This document shows positions 22,868 through 34,400 of a DNA stretch of 64,000 bases, piece by piece. The DNA comes from Imbricaverruca yamaguchii (Eukaryota; Arthropoda; Thecostraca; Neoverrucidae): the NCBI GenBank assembly GCA_034440575.1, contig JAOTOL010001561.1:1214501-1278500 (forward strand), in the 5' to 3' direction. A model generated the notes under the pieces. That model was not told the DNA's origin, made no database searches, and saw nothing but the letters and a program-made list of their open reading frames with translations. Every line of letters starts with the position of its first letter. Position 1 is the stretch's first letter. Made by a program: the position numbers and the translations under genes.

Positions 22868-25800
22868 TTAAGTGAATAATTCGTGTTGCCTCACGATATT
22901 ATTGTTAATAATGACCGTAACTGATCTGGGAACTGCCAAATTTTCAACGTTTGCGGAACCCAAATGCCACCTTACGTCCATCCTGGGATTTCTCCTTATT
23001 TCCCAGCAAACATGGTACACGGTAAGCGGGTTAGAGCAGCGCGGACATAGGGGACGGTCATCACCGGTAAGCATATAACTATGTGTTGCGAAGGTATGGC
23101 CTATCCTTAATCGGCAGAGTATTACTTCTTCCCGGAGTTTGGCTCGGTGAGAGGATAGCCACTTTCCTAGTGTCGGTGTTAAAACCCTGAGCTTACTACA
23201 CTTGGAATTACAGGTTCGTTGCCATTCTGGCCGTATACTTAACAATATAGTAGGGTATTTATCTCTTGGAGGGAGCCGTAGATTGACCACGCGGCCATTG
23301 TGGCGTAGTGCAAGAAGTGGCTCATCTACTTCTACCATTACACTAGCAGCCGGTGAGGAGCGAAAGGCTCCAGTAGCGATGCGAAGAGCTACATTGTGGA
23401 TCACATCAAGGCAACGCTTGGATGTGGCATACGCTCCGTCATAAATAAAGCAACCATAGTCAATTTTATAACGCACGAGCAATCGATACCTAAGAAGCAA
23501 GATAGATATATCTGCTCCATACGAACATCTAGAGACTGTACGCATTACCTGTAGTCGCTTTGCGCATTTCTATGCATGTTCGTTGATATGGGTGGTGTAT
23601 ATCAGTCGGCGATCCATCCACACACCCAGAAACTTGGCAGCTGGTTTGAATAATATATGGCGTCCATTGAGCATAATCACAGGGTCATTATAAGAGCGTT
23701 TGCGACAGAAGTGGATAGCGGTGGTTTTCGACGTAGACATTACGAAACCGGTTTTGTTGCACCAATCCTGCACCTTCCGAACAGCAATCTGGAGTTGTCT
23801 GTCAACTGTGTGCACAGAGCGTGAAGAGGACCATGTGGTGAAATCATCCACGAAAAACGCTCTCCCTACGGAAGTCTGCAGCATGGTACCCACATCATTG
23901 ATTGCAATTGCAAACAATGCTACGCTCAGTACGCTTCCCTGTGGGACTCCGTTAACTTGTGAAAATGCGCCGGATAAGGAGTTTCCTATTCTAACGCGAA
24001 ACGTTCTGGATGATAGAAAATTGGACAAGAAGATACCCGTGGGACCTCTGATTCCCATATTGTATAGCTTCATCAGGATACCGTGACGCCACGCCCTGTC
24101 ATATGCACCGTCAATGTCAAAAAATGTTACTGCTGTGTGGTGGCGTCTCATAAAACCAGAGCGCACAACGTAGTCGAGTGTTAAAATGTGGTCAATTGTG
24201 CTACGGTGTCTTCGGAACCCACTCTGTATCACAGTAAGTAGATTGTTATGTTCTAAAAGCCACATCAATCGGACATTCACCATATTTTCGAACAGTTTAC
24301 ACAGGGAGAAAGTCGGTGAGATTGGATGGTAACGCAGTGGGTCAGTGTCAGATTTATTTGGTTTATGTATGGGCACCACAATTCCCTCCCACCATGAAGA
24401 TGGAAATGTGCCCGATGCCCACATTGCATTTAGGGCTTCCAAAAGTGCTTCTAAAGTAGCAGCTGGTAAACGTTATATAATATCGTTATGCATAGTGTGA
24501 GCGTGACCCTCTGCCACGCTCTTCAGCGTGCTGATTGCTGTGGTTAATTCGGAAATGGAGAATGGTACGTTGTACTGGAGGACATCTGTGGTGGAAAAAT
24601 CGAGAGGACATGCCTCGCACCTATCCTTGTGTCTCAGAAATTGCTCGTTATATGTGTTTTCCGAGCGTGCTGACAAAGCTCGTCCCATCCTGTCCGCTAC
24701 TTCTTCTGAGTCAATGATATCTCAACCGACCATATGTAGGGTAGGAAGTGGGAGTGGAGCATACTTTCCAGAAAAAGCGTTTAATGCGGGACAATACAGA
24801 CGACAGTGATGTGGATCAATTAAATGTGTTCACGTATGCTTTCCATGAATCTCGTTTCGCTTCGGCGATAGTACGCCTAGCGAATGCCCGTGCTTTCCGG
24901 AAAGCTATTAAATTTGCCATACAACTATTTCTATTAAAGGTACGAAAGGCTTTCTTTCTGGCACGCACGCAACGTCTCTCGGCACTTTTCCGACCACCAC
25001 GGAACGGGTATTCGAACTGAAATTCCTGAAGAACAAGGAATGTGTCGCTGAGCGCTCTCCACGGTTGCCGTCGTGAATGCCTCCACCGAAACACCGGGTT
25101 CACTGGAGTAGACCCCGAGTCTACTCTCAAGATTTGTGTGGAACGCATCCCAATCGGCTCGGTTAAATATCCATTTCGACGGTCGTCGGCTTACAATAAC
25201 TCTGTTAATGAAACAAGACCAAACAGGGAAATGGTCACTGTTATGTGGATCATTGTCCACGGACCATTCTAAAAAAGGTTCTAGTTCTGGACTGCAGAGG
25301 GTAAGATCCAGCACGGAAGTCTGCCCCGTTGGCAATGTAAAATGGGTTGGCTTTCCTGTATTAAGTTGTAGGAGTGTAATGCGGCGCAGTCGCGGAAGGG
25401 GCTCGGGACGCTCAGCTGACGGCCGCGTGGGCGGCCGACGTGGCCCAATGAGCGTCCGCCACGCCCGCGAGTTCCGGCTGAGTCGAGTGAGGGGGCGGGG
25501 AAAGCCGGCGCCGGCGGCCACGCATCGTGTTCCCGGGCAGTCTGCTGTCGGCTCTGGCAATACACGGGTCCCGGCATACGGACGTTTTTCATTTTGGTCT
25601 CTACATAAGTACAAAGTGGAAAATCACAAAACATTCAGCTGCACGTCCACGGCTCGTCGTGGTGGCTGAGCCCCAAAGAAGGTGGGCGTTAAAATCGCCG
25701 CACACCATTACCGGTGGAGTGAGCTGGCCCATCATCTGGGAAGGCTCAGAAAGTGGGAACCTCTCGCCCGGCGGGAGATATATACTACATATGGTAACGG

Positions 25801-25885
25801 CGTGGCAATTTATTTTCATGCGAGCAGCGACAAACTGAACATTTGAAGATATAGATATTTGCTGGAAGGGAACAGAGTTGTGCAC
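22868..25885 (-). pseudogene. LINE-B ORF2, major part: endonuclease remainder, reverse transcriptase, C-terminal knuckle
   Basis: Reading from the high coordinate: endonuclease AVTICSIYLPPGE and VMVCGDFNAHLLWGS; NTGKPTHFTLPTGQ and SDHFPVWS after a GC-rich insert; a linker (24,473-25,148); reverse transcriptase from 24,442 with VVPIHKPNKSDTDP, YHPISPTFSLCKLFE (His where Arg is usual), FFDIDGAYDRAW (motif A), NGVPQGSVLSVALF (motif B), FVDDFTTW (motif C, FVDD in place of FADD) and KFLGVWMDRRL. The tail (23,545-22,868) has LCRLRIGHTFATHSY and the knuckle LCPRCSNPLTVYHVCWE. No RNase H is visible between, so it is either a Jockey-type LINE or has lost that part. Frameshifts at about 25,600, 25,100, 24,460 and 23,550 disable it. 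Confidence 0.85.
25368..25611. mobile_element. GC-rich insert in LINE-B endonuclease
   Basis: The copy at 60 kb reads straight across this site (FPLCVLNTGKPTHF), whereas here about 245 GC-rich bases separate FVIFHFVL from LNTGKPTHF. Possible 4-base duplication ACTT (minus strand) at both edges. No terminal repeat or tRNA head was recognised, so the class is unknown. Confidence 0.5.
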
Positions 25886-26275
25886 AGCAATAAGTACTCC
25901 GCCATGAGTTTGCCGCCAGCTCTCAAGGTGGAAGGACGCGCGCCCGGGCTCCAGGTTTCCAGATAAGTCGCTGCAGAACAGGGCAGTACTCTAGTCTAAG
26001 CTGTGGATAGGTGCTTAGCAATTACTTCTCTTATTATATTTCATTAGGTTTTATCTTATAAGCATTTTCGTAGCACGCAAACTATACTATATTAACCTAG
26101 CGACGCCGCAGGACGCCATCTTGTATGCGCCAAAGGGAGGCCTCGTGGCTTCGGCGTGTTCTCGACTCTTCGATTTCTGTAGTAGGAGATATTACAAGTG
26201 TGTAGATTTGATAAGTACATTAGACAACATTCATACTATCCTAACATACTTTATTTATTTTTTGGTGTGCATAGT

Positions 26276-26923
26276 GTGTTTGGTGTTGAAGTTTAAGATA
26301 GTTTAATTAGTAGTAAGTTGGGGGTATTCATAAGTGCTGTGTGACTGTTCATTTTTCTGTCTAGCCATAAGTGATATCAAAGGGATATTTATATAGTTGT
26401 CTACTTGTGTGGAAGACAATTAGATTAGACATCTTGTTTAGTTATTTAATTTATTTAAAAAACAAAACAAAGCAAAAAAACAAACAATTGTTTAATAGTT
26501 TCTGCTTTTCTTGAGGCACTCAGATATTTAACTGACAGTATAGGAGGTAGCGATTTATAGTGAATGATAGATAGCTTTTTTGTCGGTTGTTTAGCAAGTG
26601 TGTTTGGTGTTGAAGTTTAAGATAGTTTAATTAGTAGTAAGTTGGGGGTATTCATAAGTGCTGTGTGACTGTTCATTTTTCTGTCTAGCCATAAGTGATA
26701 TCAAAGGGCTATTTATATAGTTGTCTACTTGTGTGGAAGACAATTAGATTAGACATCTTGTTTAGTTATTTAATTTATTTAAAAAGAAAACAAAACAAAA
26801 AAACAAACAATTGTTTAATAGTTTCTGCTTTTCTTGAGGCACTCAGATATTTAACTGACAGTATAGGAGGTAGCGATTTATAGTGAATGATAGTTAGCTT
26901 TTTTGTCGGTTGTTTAGCAAGTT
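26276..26923 (+). repeat. tandem 324-bp duplication in LINE-A 5' leader (copy 2)
   Basis: TGGTGTTGAAGTTTAAGATAG at 26,281 recurs at 26,605. The units are nearly identical through ATAGGAGGTAGCGATTTATAG and end at TTTTGTCGGTTGTTTAGCAAG. Repeated 5' units are known in LINEs as promoter monomers. Confidence 0.93.
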
Positions 26924-26976
26924 AATTTAGCAAGTTAATTTGAATCTAAATCTAGGCATAAGCTGCAGCGTTTAGG

Positions 26977-27933
26977 ATGGTTTTGACCAGGATGCAGGCA
27001 CTAGAGGAAGAAATTAGGACCCTTAAGGCAGAGGTTTCCAACCTCAAGGCTGCCCTTGTTGCACAGGGTAGGCAAGATAAAGCAACAAGGGGTCAATCCG
27101 TAGCAGGGACATCATATGCCAAGGTGGTCGCAGGCCACCAGGTAGCTGAGGTTTCCCCTACTGTGGAGGTGGCTGGGATCTCTCAAGAGGGGAGTGTTAA
27201 TAGTGTTAATAGTGAACAGAGGAGGGGTAGTTCTGGTAGGTCACAGGAGGGGAAGTGGCATGAGGTCAGGGGGTGGAGGATTTGGAGACGCGAACCTAAG
27301 GAAAGGGTCAGTGAGTGGCAGGTGGCAGGTGGTAGGAGCGGGAGGAAGTGTAGCCGACCGGCCCAGCGGGCAGGCATAGTAACAACAAATATGTTCCAGG
27401 CATTGGATGACTGCCCCCAGGATAGCAGTAGTAAGGAGTCAGTGCTGGTCATAGGAGACTCTCGTGTGCGTCATTTAGAGCGGGTATTTTGTAAAGGTAG
27501 GAGGGACAGGAGGTGCATCACCAGGCCTGGTGCCAAGGTGAAGGACCTGGTACCTGCGGTGGCACAGGTCACCAGTGATCACCAGTTTAACGCAGTCATA
27601 GTGCATGTAGGGTTAAATAACATAGGTCATACTAGGAGCGAGGAGCTTCTGCGGGAGTACAGGGCCCTTCTGACCACCATGAAGGGTACCGATAGAGTGC
27701 TTGTAACAGGAATTTTGCCTAGGGCTAGAGCCTCCCCTGAGTGGAGCTCTAGGGCACTGGCAGCTAACACCAGGGTAGGAAAGCTCTGCCAGGAGCTAGG
27801 TTTTACATTTGTAGATGAGTGGAGCAGGTTTTATGCATCGTGGGACCTCTATCAGAGGGATGGCCTGCATTTTTCTGAGAAGGGGGTCCATGTGTTAGGC
27901 AAAGTATATGAGCATGTCCTTCAGGGAAACTAG
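26977..27933 (+). CDS. LINE-A ORF1 protein, coiled coil plus SGNH esterase (copy 2)
   Basis: 318 residues from an ATG. Residues 1-35 form a coiled coil (MQALEEEIRTLKAEVSNLKA), as in LINE ORF1 proteins that trimerise and bind RNA. A Gly/Arg-rich middle follows. The esterase domain has VLVIGDSRVRHLER (Ser near 157), VGLNNIGHT (near 210) and DGLHFSEKGVHVL (Asp/His near 294). The Gly-Leu-Asn-Asn block is better preserved than in copy 1, which has GVND. It is the only undamaged reading frame of a mobile element in the window. ORF2 follows within a few bases of the stop in another frame, as expected for coupled translation. Confidence 0.88.
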   Translation: MVLTRMQALEEEIRTLKAEVSNLKAALVAQGRQDKATRGQSVAGTSYAKVVAGHQVAEVSPTVEVAGISQEGSVNSVNSEQRRGSSGRSQEGKWHEVRGWRIWRREPKERVSEWQVAGGRSGRKCSRPAQRAGIVTTNMFQALDDCPQDSSSKESVLVIGDSRVRHLERVFCKGRRDRRCITRPGAKVKDLVPAVAQVTSDHQFNAVIVHVGLNNIGHTRSEELLREYRALLTTMKGTDRVLVTGILPRARASPEWSSRALAANTRVGKLCQELGFTFVDEWSRFYASWDLYQRDGLHFSEKGVHVLGKVYEHVLQGN

Positions 27934-28130
27934 GCAATGGGGTGGGGAGGGATGAAATTGCATTGCCAACTCAGGAATATTCCAATAGTGTCAGCCAAGG
28001 CAATAGAACCTCAAAGTCTGCAAATAGGGACAGCAGCAACTCAAGGGGACAGAGTTATAGTTCATCTAGTGATAAAAGAACTCCTCAATATGAAAAAGCC
28101 AAAGGTGGTTATGGAGCATTTGTTAAGTGT

Positions 28131-30943
28131 ATGATGTTCAATGCTCAGAGTATCCGTTCCAAATTTGATGAGTTCAAGTGTTATGTTGCTGAGGAGGAAC
28201 CGGATTTTGTTTGCATTACGGAGGCATGGGTCAGTGAAGGATACTTTGGAGATAACTTACAGGACTATGAGATCCAGGGATACAATATGTTTTCGTGCAA
28301 TAGGGGTCCAGCAATGAAAGGGGGTGGTGTAATGCTCTATGTGAATAGCTTATTCAGTTCTCAAAAAGTAGCAGGTGGGGATAAAAATGTGTCTGTGGAG
28401 TCCATTTGGCTTGATGTCACTGTGGGAAAACGCAACAGCAATACTCTTAGGATAGGAGCTTTCTACCGATCAGGAACCCTGCCACATTCTCAGCAACTGG
28501 AGCTTGACAAGGTGATTTGTGAGGAAATCAGTAGAAACTTTAAGAGGAAGTGCCTTATTCTCGGTGACTTTAATCTAAAAGGTTATGAAAATGCTGGTGT
28601 TGGCTCCCATCATGCAAAATGTTCAGGAAATGCCTTGAAGAGGACCTGTTCTTACACCAGTTTGTATCGGAACCTACCAGGCATGGTTCATTCTTGGACC
28701 TTGTATTCTCGGATTTAAGTGACTTGGTTCAAGACTTGACTGTAGGCGAAACTCTGGGAAAAAGTGACCATAACATAGTTAGATTCAAGGCACATGTAGG
28801 GGAGATTATCAGGGATAATTTGGTAAAGGTTCCAAATTTCAACAGAGCGGACTTTAACGGCATGAGAGCGGCTTTAAGTGCCATCAGATGGGAAGAAGAA
28901 TTCTCCAAGTTGAGTGCCTGTGAAATGTGGGAAAAGTTCAAATCTTACTTAAAGGAAACTCAGATGAGACATGTCCCCCGAAAGCAAAGACGCAAAAGAA
29001 GGGTAGGAAAGTCAGCATGGCTTACACCAGACGTGATAAAAGCAATTAGGGCTAAGAAAACTGCATTTACAGTTTTTAAAGAAGCCTCAAATGTCGTTAA
29101 TCTAAAGGCGTATCGAAAAGCTAGAGACACTGTGAAGCAAAAAACCAGAGAAGCAAAGCGAGCAAAGGAACTGGATTTAGCTAGAAACTGTAATGGGGAC
29201 AGTAAAAAGTTCTTTAGTTTCTACAAGCTGAGTAAAGTTTCTAGCACAATTGGTCCACTGGAAGTAAACGGGACTACATTGGGTGAGGATAGTGAGATGG
29301 TTGAGGAGCTGAGCAAGCAGTTCAAATCAGTGTTTACATTGGAAGATATGACCAATCTGCCGACCATACACCATAGTTCAGTGACATGGGATCTGACAAA
29401 TGATGTTGATTTCATTGATAGTGATGTTGTTTACAATCATGTCAGGAAAATAAAGCCAAATAAGGCAGCAGGACCTGATGATATTTATGCTAGGGTGTTG
29501 CGGGAAACTGAAAAGGAACTGGCATTTCCACTTAGTATAATATTTTGTAGATCAGTTTCACATAATGAAATTCCAACCGATTGGAAAAGGGCAAATGTAG
29601 TTCCTATTTTCAAGAAAGGAGAAAGAGGGAAAGTTGAAAACTATAGGCCAATAAGTCTCACATCCCTAGTCTGCAAGGTACTCGAATCAATTGTCAAGGA
29701 TAGAATAGTTAGTTATCTGGAAGGTAGCAGATTGATTGAAGATACTCAACATGGATTTAGAAAAGGACGATCGTGTCTCACAAACCTCTTGGACTTTTTG
29801 AACTTCGCCACAGAACAATTTGATCAGGGAAATCAGGTTGATGTAGCATATCTTGACTTTAGTAAGGCCTTTGACAAGGTACCCCATAAACGGTTAATGA
29901 TACAGCTTCAGTCCCATGGTATTGCAGGTAGCATCTTAAAATGGATAGAGTTGTGGCTTTCAGATAGACAGCAAAGAGTGATGCTAAATGGTACAAAGTC
30001 ATCATGGCAAAATGTTCTTAGTGGAGTCCCCCAGGGGTCAGTACTAGGGCCATTACTGTTCATTATATTTGTAAATAACATTGAAAGTGGCCTAAGCAGT
30101 AAAGTTTTGAAATTTGCAGATGATTTGAAGGTCTTTAGGGCAATAACAGGTCAGGATGAGCATATCTCGCTGCAAAAAGACTTAGACGAACTTGTGAAGT
30201 GGTCCGAAGAATGGCAAATGAAATTTAACTTTGATAAGTGCAAAATCATGCATGTAGGTAAGCAGCATATGAAGGCTCCATACTTGATGGGTGGCCAAGT
30301 GCTATCAGTGACTCAACAGGAGAAGGATTTAGGTGTTATTCTAAACACAAAATTGGGGGCATCAGAACAGACCAAGGAAGCCAGGAAGAAGGCACTGAGA
30401 ATGCTCGGGGCAATAAATAGGAATGTATCATACAGAAGTGAGGAAGTGATCAGGAAGCTTTACTGTGCATACGTCAGGCCACATTTGGAATACTGCATCC
30501 AAGCTTGGTCTCCTAGCTATGAAAAAGATTGTTGGCTTTTAGAGAGAGTACAAAAGAGGGCTACAAAAATGGTTAATGGCATAAGCAACCTGGCATATGA
30601 GGAAAGATTGAAGAAATTGAATATGTTTTCACTTAGATATAGAAGGCTGAGAGGAGATCTCATCGAGGTCTTTAAATTTGTCAATGGTCTGGAGAGGGGA
30701 TACCTTGGGGAAATGTTTGAATTTAACAGAAATGATGCAATTAGAGGTCATAAATTCAAAATTAAAATTAACCACAGCAGAACAAGGTTAAGGCAAACTT
30801 TCTTCACCAACAGGGTAGTGGAACACTGGAACCAGCTGCCAGAAAACATCGTCAGTAGCAGCACATTGAACATCTTTAAAAACAGCATAGACAATCATTA
30901 TAAGAATAGAGGGCTTGCTTTTCAGTATTACAGGGAGGGCTGA
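28131..30943 (+). pseudogene. LINE-A ORF2: endonuclease plus reverse transcriptase (copy 2), one frameshift
   Basis: Endonuclease: MMFNAQSIRSKFDEF, CITEAWVSEGYFGDN, IGAFYRSG, LILGDFNLKG; then, after a frame change in the AAAA run near 28,616-28,619, EPTRHGSFLDLVFSDL and SDHNIVRF. Reverse transcriptase: NYRPISLTSLVCKVLES, YLDFSKAFDKVPHKR (motif A), SGVPQGSVLGPLLFIIF (motif B), LKFADDLKVF (motif C, FADD) and DLGVILNTKL. The frame then runs without a stop through YCAYVRPHLEYCIQAWSP to 30,943. Unlike copy 1 there is no internal stop after FADD. A one-base homopolymer indel could be an assembly error, in which case this copy may be coding-competent. Confidence 0.9.
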
Positions 30944-31024
30944 TTGGCAGATTTGGTGGGCAACTGGTTCAGTGTACAGAGTGCAACCAAGAAGGGCCCT
31001 TGTGGCTCAGAGTTGCACAAATAT

Positions 31025-31054
31025 TTTATGTCTTTATGTCTTTATGTCTTTATG
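31025..31054 (+). repeat. LINE-A terminal octamer array (TTTATGTC)
   Basis: Almost four units of TTTATGTC end the element, directly followed by LINE-B sequence TGCCACAGTG. Confidence 0.92.
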
Positions 31055-31240
31055 TGCCACAGTGTGAGGAGTAACATCCCTACGTAACATAGCGTAGTTG
31101 TTCAGGTGAAACTGTGCATCAGGAGAAAGCTTCGTCTCTTGGAGACAAACTACTAATGGTACTCGTAAATGTAAAATGGTTCGGAGGTCGTTGAGGCTGG
31201 TTCTCAACCCTCTACAATTCCATTGGAGAATAAAACTCAT
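31055..31240 (-). pseudogene. LINE-B ORF2 start: endonuclease N-terminus (split copy)
   Basis: MSFILQWNCRGLRTSLNDL and VPLVVCLQETKLSPDAQFH are the first endonuclease motifs (the Asn of QWNCRG and the Glu of QET are active-site residues). The frame ends at TVAH, where LINE-A was inserted; the next codons (VHNSVPFQQI) are at 25,885 on the other side. Confidence 0.88.
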
Positions 31241-31243
31241 ACG

Positions 31244-32169
31244 TCAGATATATAAAGATGAAAGTTGCGAACTCAAAACGGGGGAAACGAGAGCGGGATA
31301 GGGTTTCCCTGTTCCCGCCCTCAAATCCGGAGGTACCCCGTAAGCTTTGGGGTGACTCGGCCCAATGGACTGAGTCCTCGGGCGGGAACGCGGTGACCCC
31401 TCCCCCAGTAGAGAGCTCGATGGTGGGAGACCTCGCTTCTGAGGCCCCAGCCGGGGAGGGGGTGGCGGAGGACCCATTTGATTTATGGATGGAGCCGGTC
31501 CCTCTATTCGCCGTCGTGGCGATGGGGTTGCCGACCTTCGTGGTGCAGCCGCCTCGGCTCCCTGGCGGCTCTTCTCGCGGGTCCTTTTCATTTCAGCGAG
31601 CAGCGCTCGGTTCGCCTCGCGGGCGCGTCTCTCAGCCTCCTGGTAGTGCAGATTACTATCTGGATTTTTTACTGGTCGTTGGCTGTGTCGGGGCGGCGAT
31701 GCAGGTGCGGATGTGGAACACGAGGGTGGGGGAGAGGCCTAAATCACGGGAAGGGGAGAAGGGTCAGGTATGGAGGAGGTGGAGAGGCTGGAGGTGGATG
31801 ATGATGATGATGAGGAGGTGGATGATGCCTCGTGAAGTATTTTTTGTTTTGTGGGGTTCAGTGGTGATCGGTATAATCTCGCGTGACCTACCGTTATTTT
31901 TTTCAGACGCTGTATCTAAATTCCAACACTTTCAATGCGCTCTCCGCCTCTCCTGCCCATGGAAATTCTACCTCTAAGGCGCAATCCTTTAATTTTTCGC
32001 ACCGTACAATTTTCCCAAACCTATCACATCCGTCTCGCCTCTGAAATGGTGATAACGAGGCGAGGGACCTGGTCTTACCTCGAAAGATAATTACGTGTGG
32101 GGCAGATGAACTCTTTGTCTGGTCTCTTCGAGAGGGGCCAGGGGCGTCTTTTTGTGCTGTGGTTGCCAT
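31244..32169 (-). pseudogene. LINE-B ORF1 remnant, central part deleted
   Basis: The N-terminal piece (32,169-31,903) reads PGPSRRDQTKSS, RRDGCDRFGKIVRCEKLKDC and EAESALKVLEFRYSV, matching the start of ORF1 in the 62-kb copy. The C-terminal piece (31,591-31,244) is a Pro/Arg-rich tail. The RNA-binding middle with its CCHC knuckles is missing. Confidence 0.7.
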
Positions 32170-32849
32170 GTGAAGTGTTTGTATTTCGGCTCGGCGGACG
32201 CCCCATCACGCTGGGGCCCTACTGGGGGACGCCTGTGTCCCGATAACGGGAGGATGCCAGACGTCCGCGGAGCTATACGGGGCAGGCGACGCGTTCACCC
32301 GTCCCGGAGAACCCGCCACCCCGACCGGGATCCAGCACCGCCCACCCCTTGACCCCGGCCGGTCGGGCCGCCGGGCACTGGGAAGAGTCCCAGACCCCCG
32401 GCCCGAGGCGACCAGCCACTTGGCCCGTGTGAGGCCCCACGGGCCCGGCCGCCCCTCCGGGATATCAGTACCAAAGAGGTGTGTTGGTCCCCCGTCACAA
32501 CTAGCACCGTACGACGGGGGACCTCAACCTCCAGTACTCCGTCAACCCCGGGGGACGGGCCGAGGGGGCGCGGCCACCCCGATGAAACTGAGCTGGTGGG
32601 AAGGACCGGGGAAGTTGCCCTGCCTGCTCATAGCTGGGATAATTGGTGTTTCAGGGCCAGGTGAAGGACATGGATTGGGATGAGATGGGAATTGGAATGG
32701 GAGCGTATGGATGGAAGGACGAGTTAGACACTCTTCGTCTGACCTCTCCCCGGCTTCCTGGTGGTCTGGCCGCCGGATCCTGGAGGCACGCAATCCCCCC
32801 ACCACGTAAAGGTGATGCCTCGTCGGGGGGGGCACCAATGATTTGAAAA

Positions 32850-34400
32850 ATGCACGCCCCTACTAGGTTATGGTTCTGAAATAACGTGTATGGTACTGAG
32901 TGGTGGTGTGGTGGGCATTGGCTATTGGGAAAAACTTGCTAATTGCTGTGCATGGCAAATAATTTTATTTGCTACAATTATATTCATGTGCTTTAAGGTG
33001 GCAAAAGCACAAGTTTTTACACATTTTCCTCCATAAGGCAAATCAATTGGCTAGGCTTCGTTAGCTTAGGCTAGTCCATGTTCTTTAAGTTTCGAAATTT
33101 AACAGAAATGTTTTTTTTAAATAACTGCAAAGGCAGCTTATGCTAGGTTCACTTAGGTTTTTTCCTTAATTTTGAACACTTGCTGAAGATAGTTGCTTCA
33201 CAATTATCTCGTTGATAATTTATTTCTCAATATTTTTTTCATTTTTTCTCCAAAGGAAGGCTAGGTCATGTTATGTTATGTGCTGTTGTTCTTTTTTTTT
33301 GTTTTTAAACATAATTTGTTCAATTATATACGATCTTCAATTATTAATTAATATGTCAAATTACAACACACACTAGAAGTTAATCTTGCTTCTATGGTGC
33401 GTATCCATCAATATCCATCCATGATGCGTATTATTGTGGTTTAATGTGCTCACAATATGTTGTGCATACATTTTACTTAGCAAAGCAAAACCACAGGTTA
33501 AGCTAGCTTTTATTGTGAAAATATGCTCAATGTATGTCGGACGAGAATAATTTTAAAAGAAAGAAAGATTAGACCAGGTTAGATATTTTAACATTTTTAT
33601 TATTGAACACACAAATTGTGCCTATATTTAAGAAAATATTTAAAGGAGGTATGGTAAACCAGGCCAGACTATTTTAGACATTAAACAATAATAGTATGTT
33701 ATTTTGCTTTCTAACTAAAAATAAGCATTTCTGAGGGGAATCAGTGGTCACATCATCCTAATCATGCGAATACACATGGTATTACAATATGCTGTTCTCC
33801 AAATCTAATGACTCATTGAAAATGATATTCACCAATAAAAATTGTATTCCCTTGTATAATAAGGAAGTCAATATAGCACCAATATCAGGGGCAGAGTGTC
33901 ATAGGTCATATTTTGCATTAGTTTCAAGTAATTTTTTTAAACCTCTTGGTCAATGCAGCAAGTTTTGCTTATGGCAAAACATAGGCCCTGACACAAATAA
34001 GTAAGACCCTTGGAAGTGACAAGATGAAATTATTCAAATAAAGGCTGATATTGGAAGAACCAAAACATTTGTTGTCATGATAAGGATTACAGAAGTCTGC
34101 AGTGTGGGAAAAGGGCTGACATAATATGTTAGACTGAGAAACGAGAGAAATGTCACCTCAGTCAGGTATGACCAAGGTTTGGTTTATGTCTTGGAATTCT
34201 GGAATTAGAGAAGAAAATTATGTGTCATTACAGGTTGGCATAGAGCAGAGGACTTTGAGGACATTTCTTCTAATCTGAATCCTGGATTATGAGAGGAAAA
34301 CTGTGTTGCTTTCCAAGTTGGAGAATGATGTGATTTGTTTCTGTCATAAAAAAAAAACTATTTTCGCACTTTTCACGGTTATGCTCCGTGTTTAATGCTC
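32850..34400. other. AT-rich, no gene recognised
   Basis: About 1.5 kb of AT-rich sequence with T runs and several GGTTAGG/CTAGG-type words (33,045-33,075, 33,120-33,150, 33,255-33,275). No domain, no repeat boundary. Confidence 0.5.

Larger units (their letters stand above)
22600..25906 (-). mobile_element. LINE-B (Jockey/I-type), 3' part of the copy split by LINE-A
   Basis: Runs on the minus strand from the insertion point at 25,906 down into a 3' UTR whose end is not clear (about 22,600). Its 5' part continues at 31,055-32,660. The junctions compare directly with the unsplit copy at 60.3 kb: CCGCCATG here and TGCCACAGTG at 31,055 correspond to CCGCCGTGCGCCACAGTG there. It contains the endonuclease rest, the reverse transcriptase and the C-terminal knuckle, with several frame breaks. 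Confidence 0.85.
25907..31054 (+). mobile_element. CR1-like LINE, family A copy 2, full length, inserted in LINE-B
   Basis: Left end TGCCGCCAGCTCTC near 25,911; 5' leader with ATATTAACCTAGCGACGCCG as in copy 1; ORF1, ORF2, the 3' motif GGGCCCTTGTGGCTC and terminal TTTATGTC octamers ending at 31,054. It interrupts LINE-B in opposite orientation. Removing 25,907-31,054 rejoins LINE-B codons for TVAH in register. Only a possible ATG duplication is seen, in keeping with the short or absent target duplications of CR1. ORF1 is intact and ORF2 has one frame change. Confidence 0.92.
31055..32660 (-). mobile_element. LINE-B, 5' part of the split copy
   Basis: On the minus strand it holds the 5' leader, a deleted ORF1 and the start of ORF2. 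It aligns with 60,290-62,930 (shared GGACCGGGGAAGTTGCCCTG at 32,603 and 62,860, TCCGGGATATCAG at 32,456 and 62,705). The exact 5' end is uncertain; sequence to about 32,850 may still belong to it. Confidence 0.8.
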
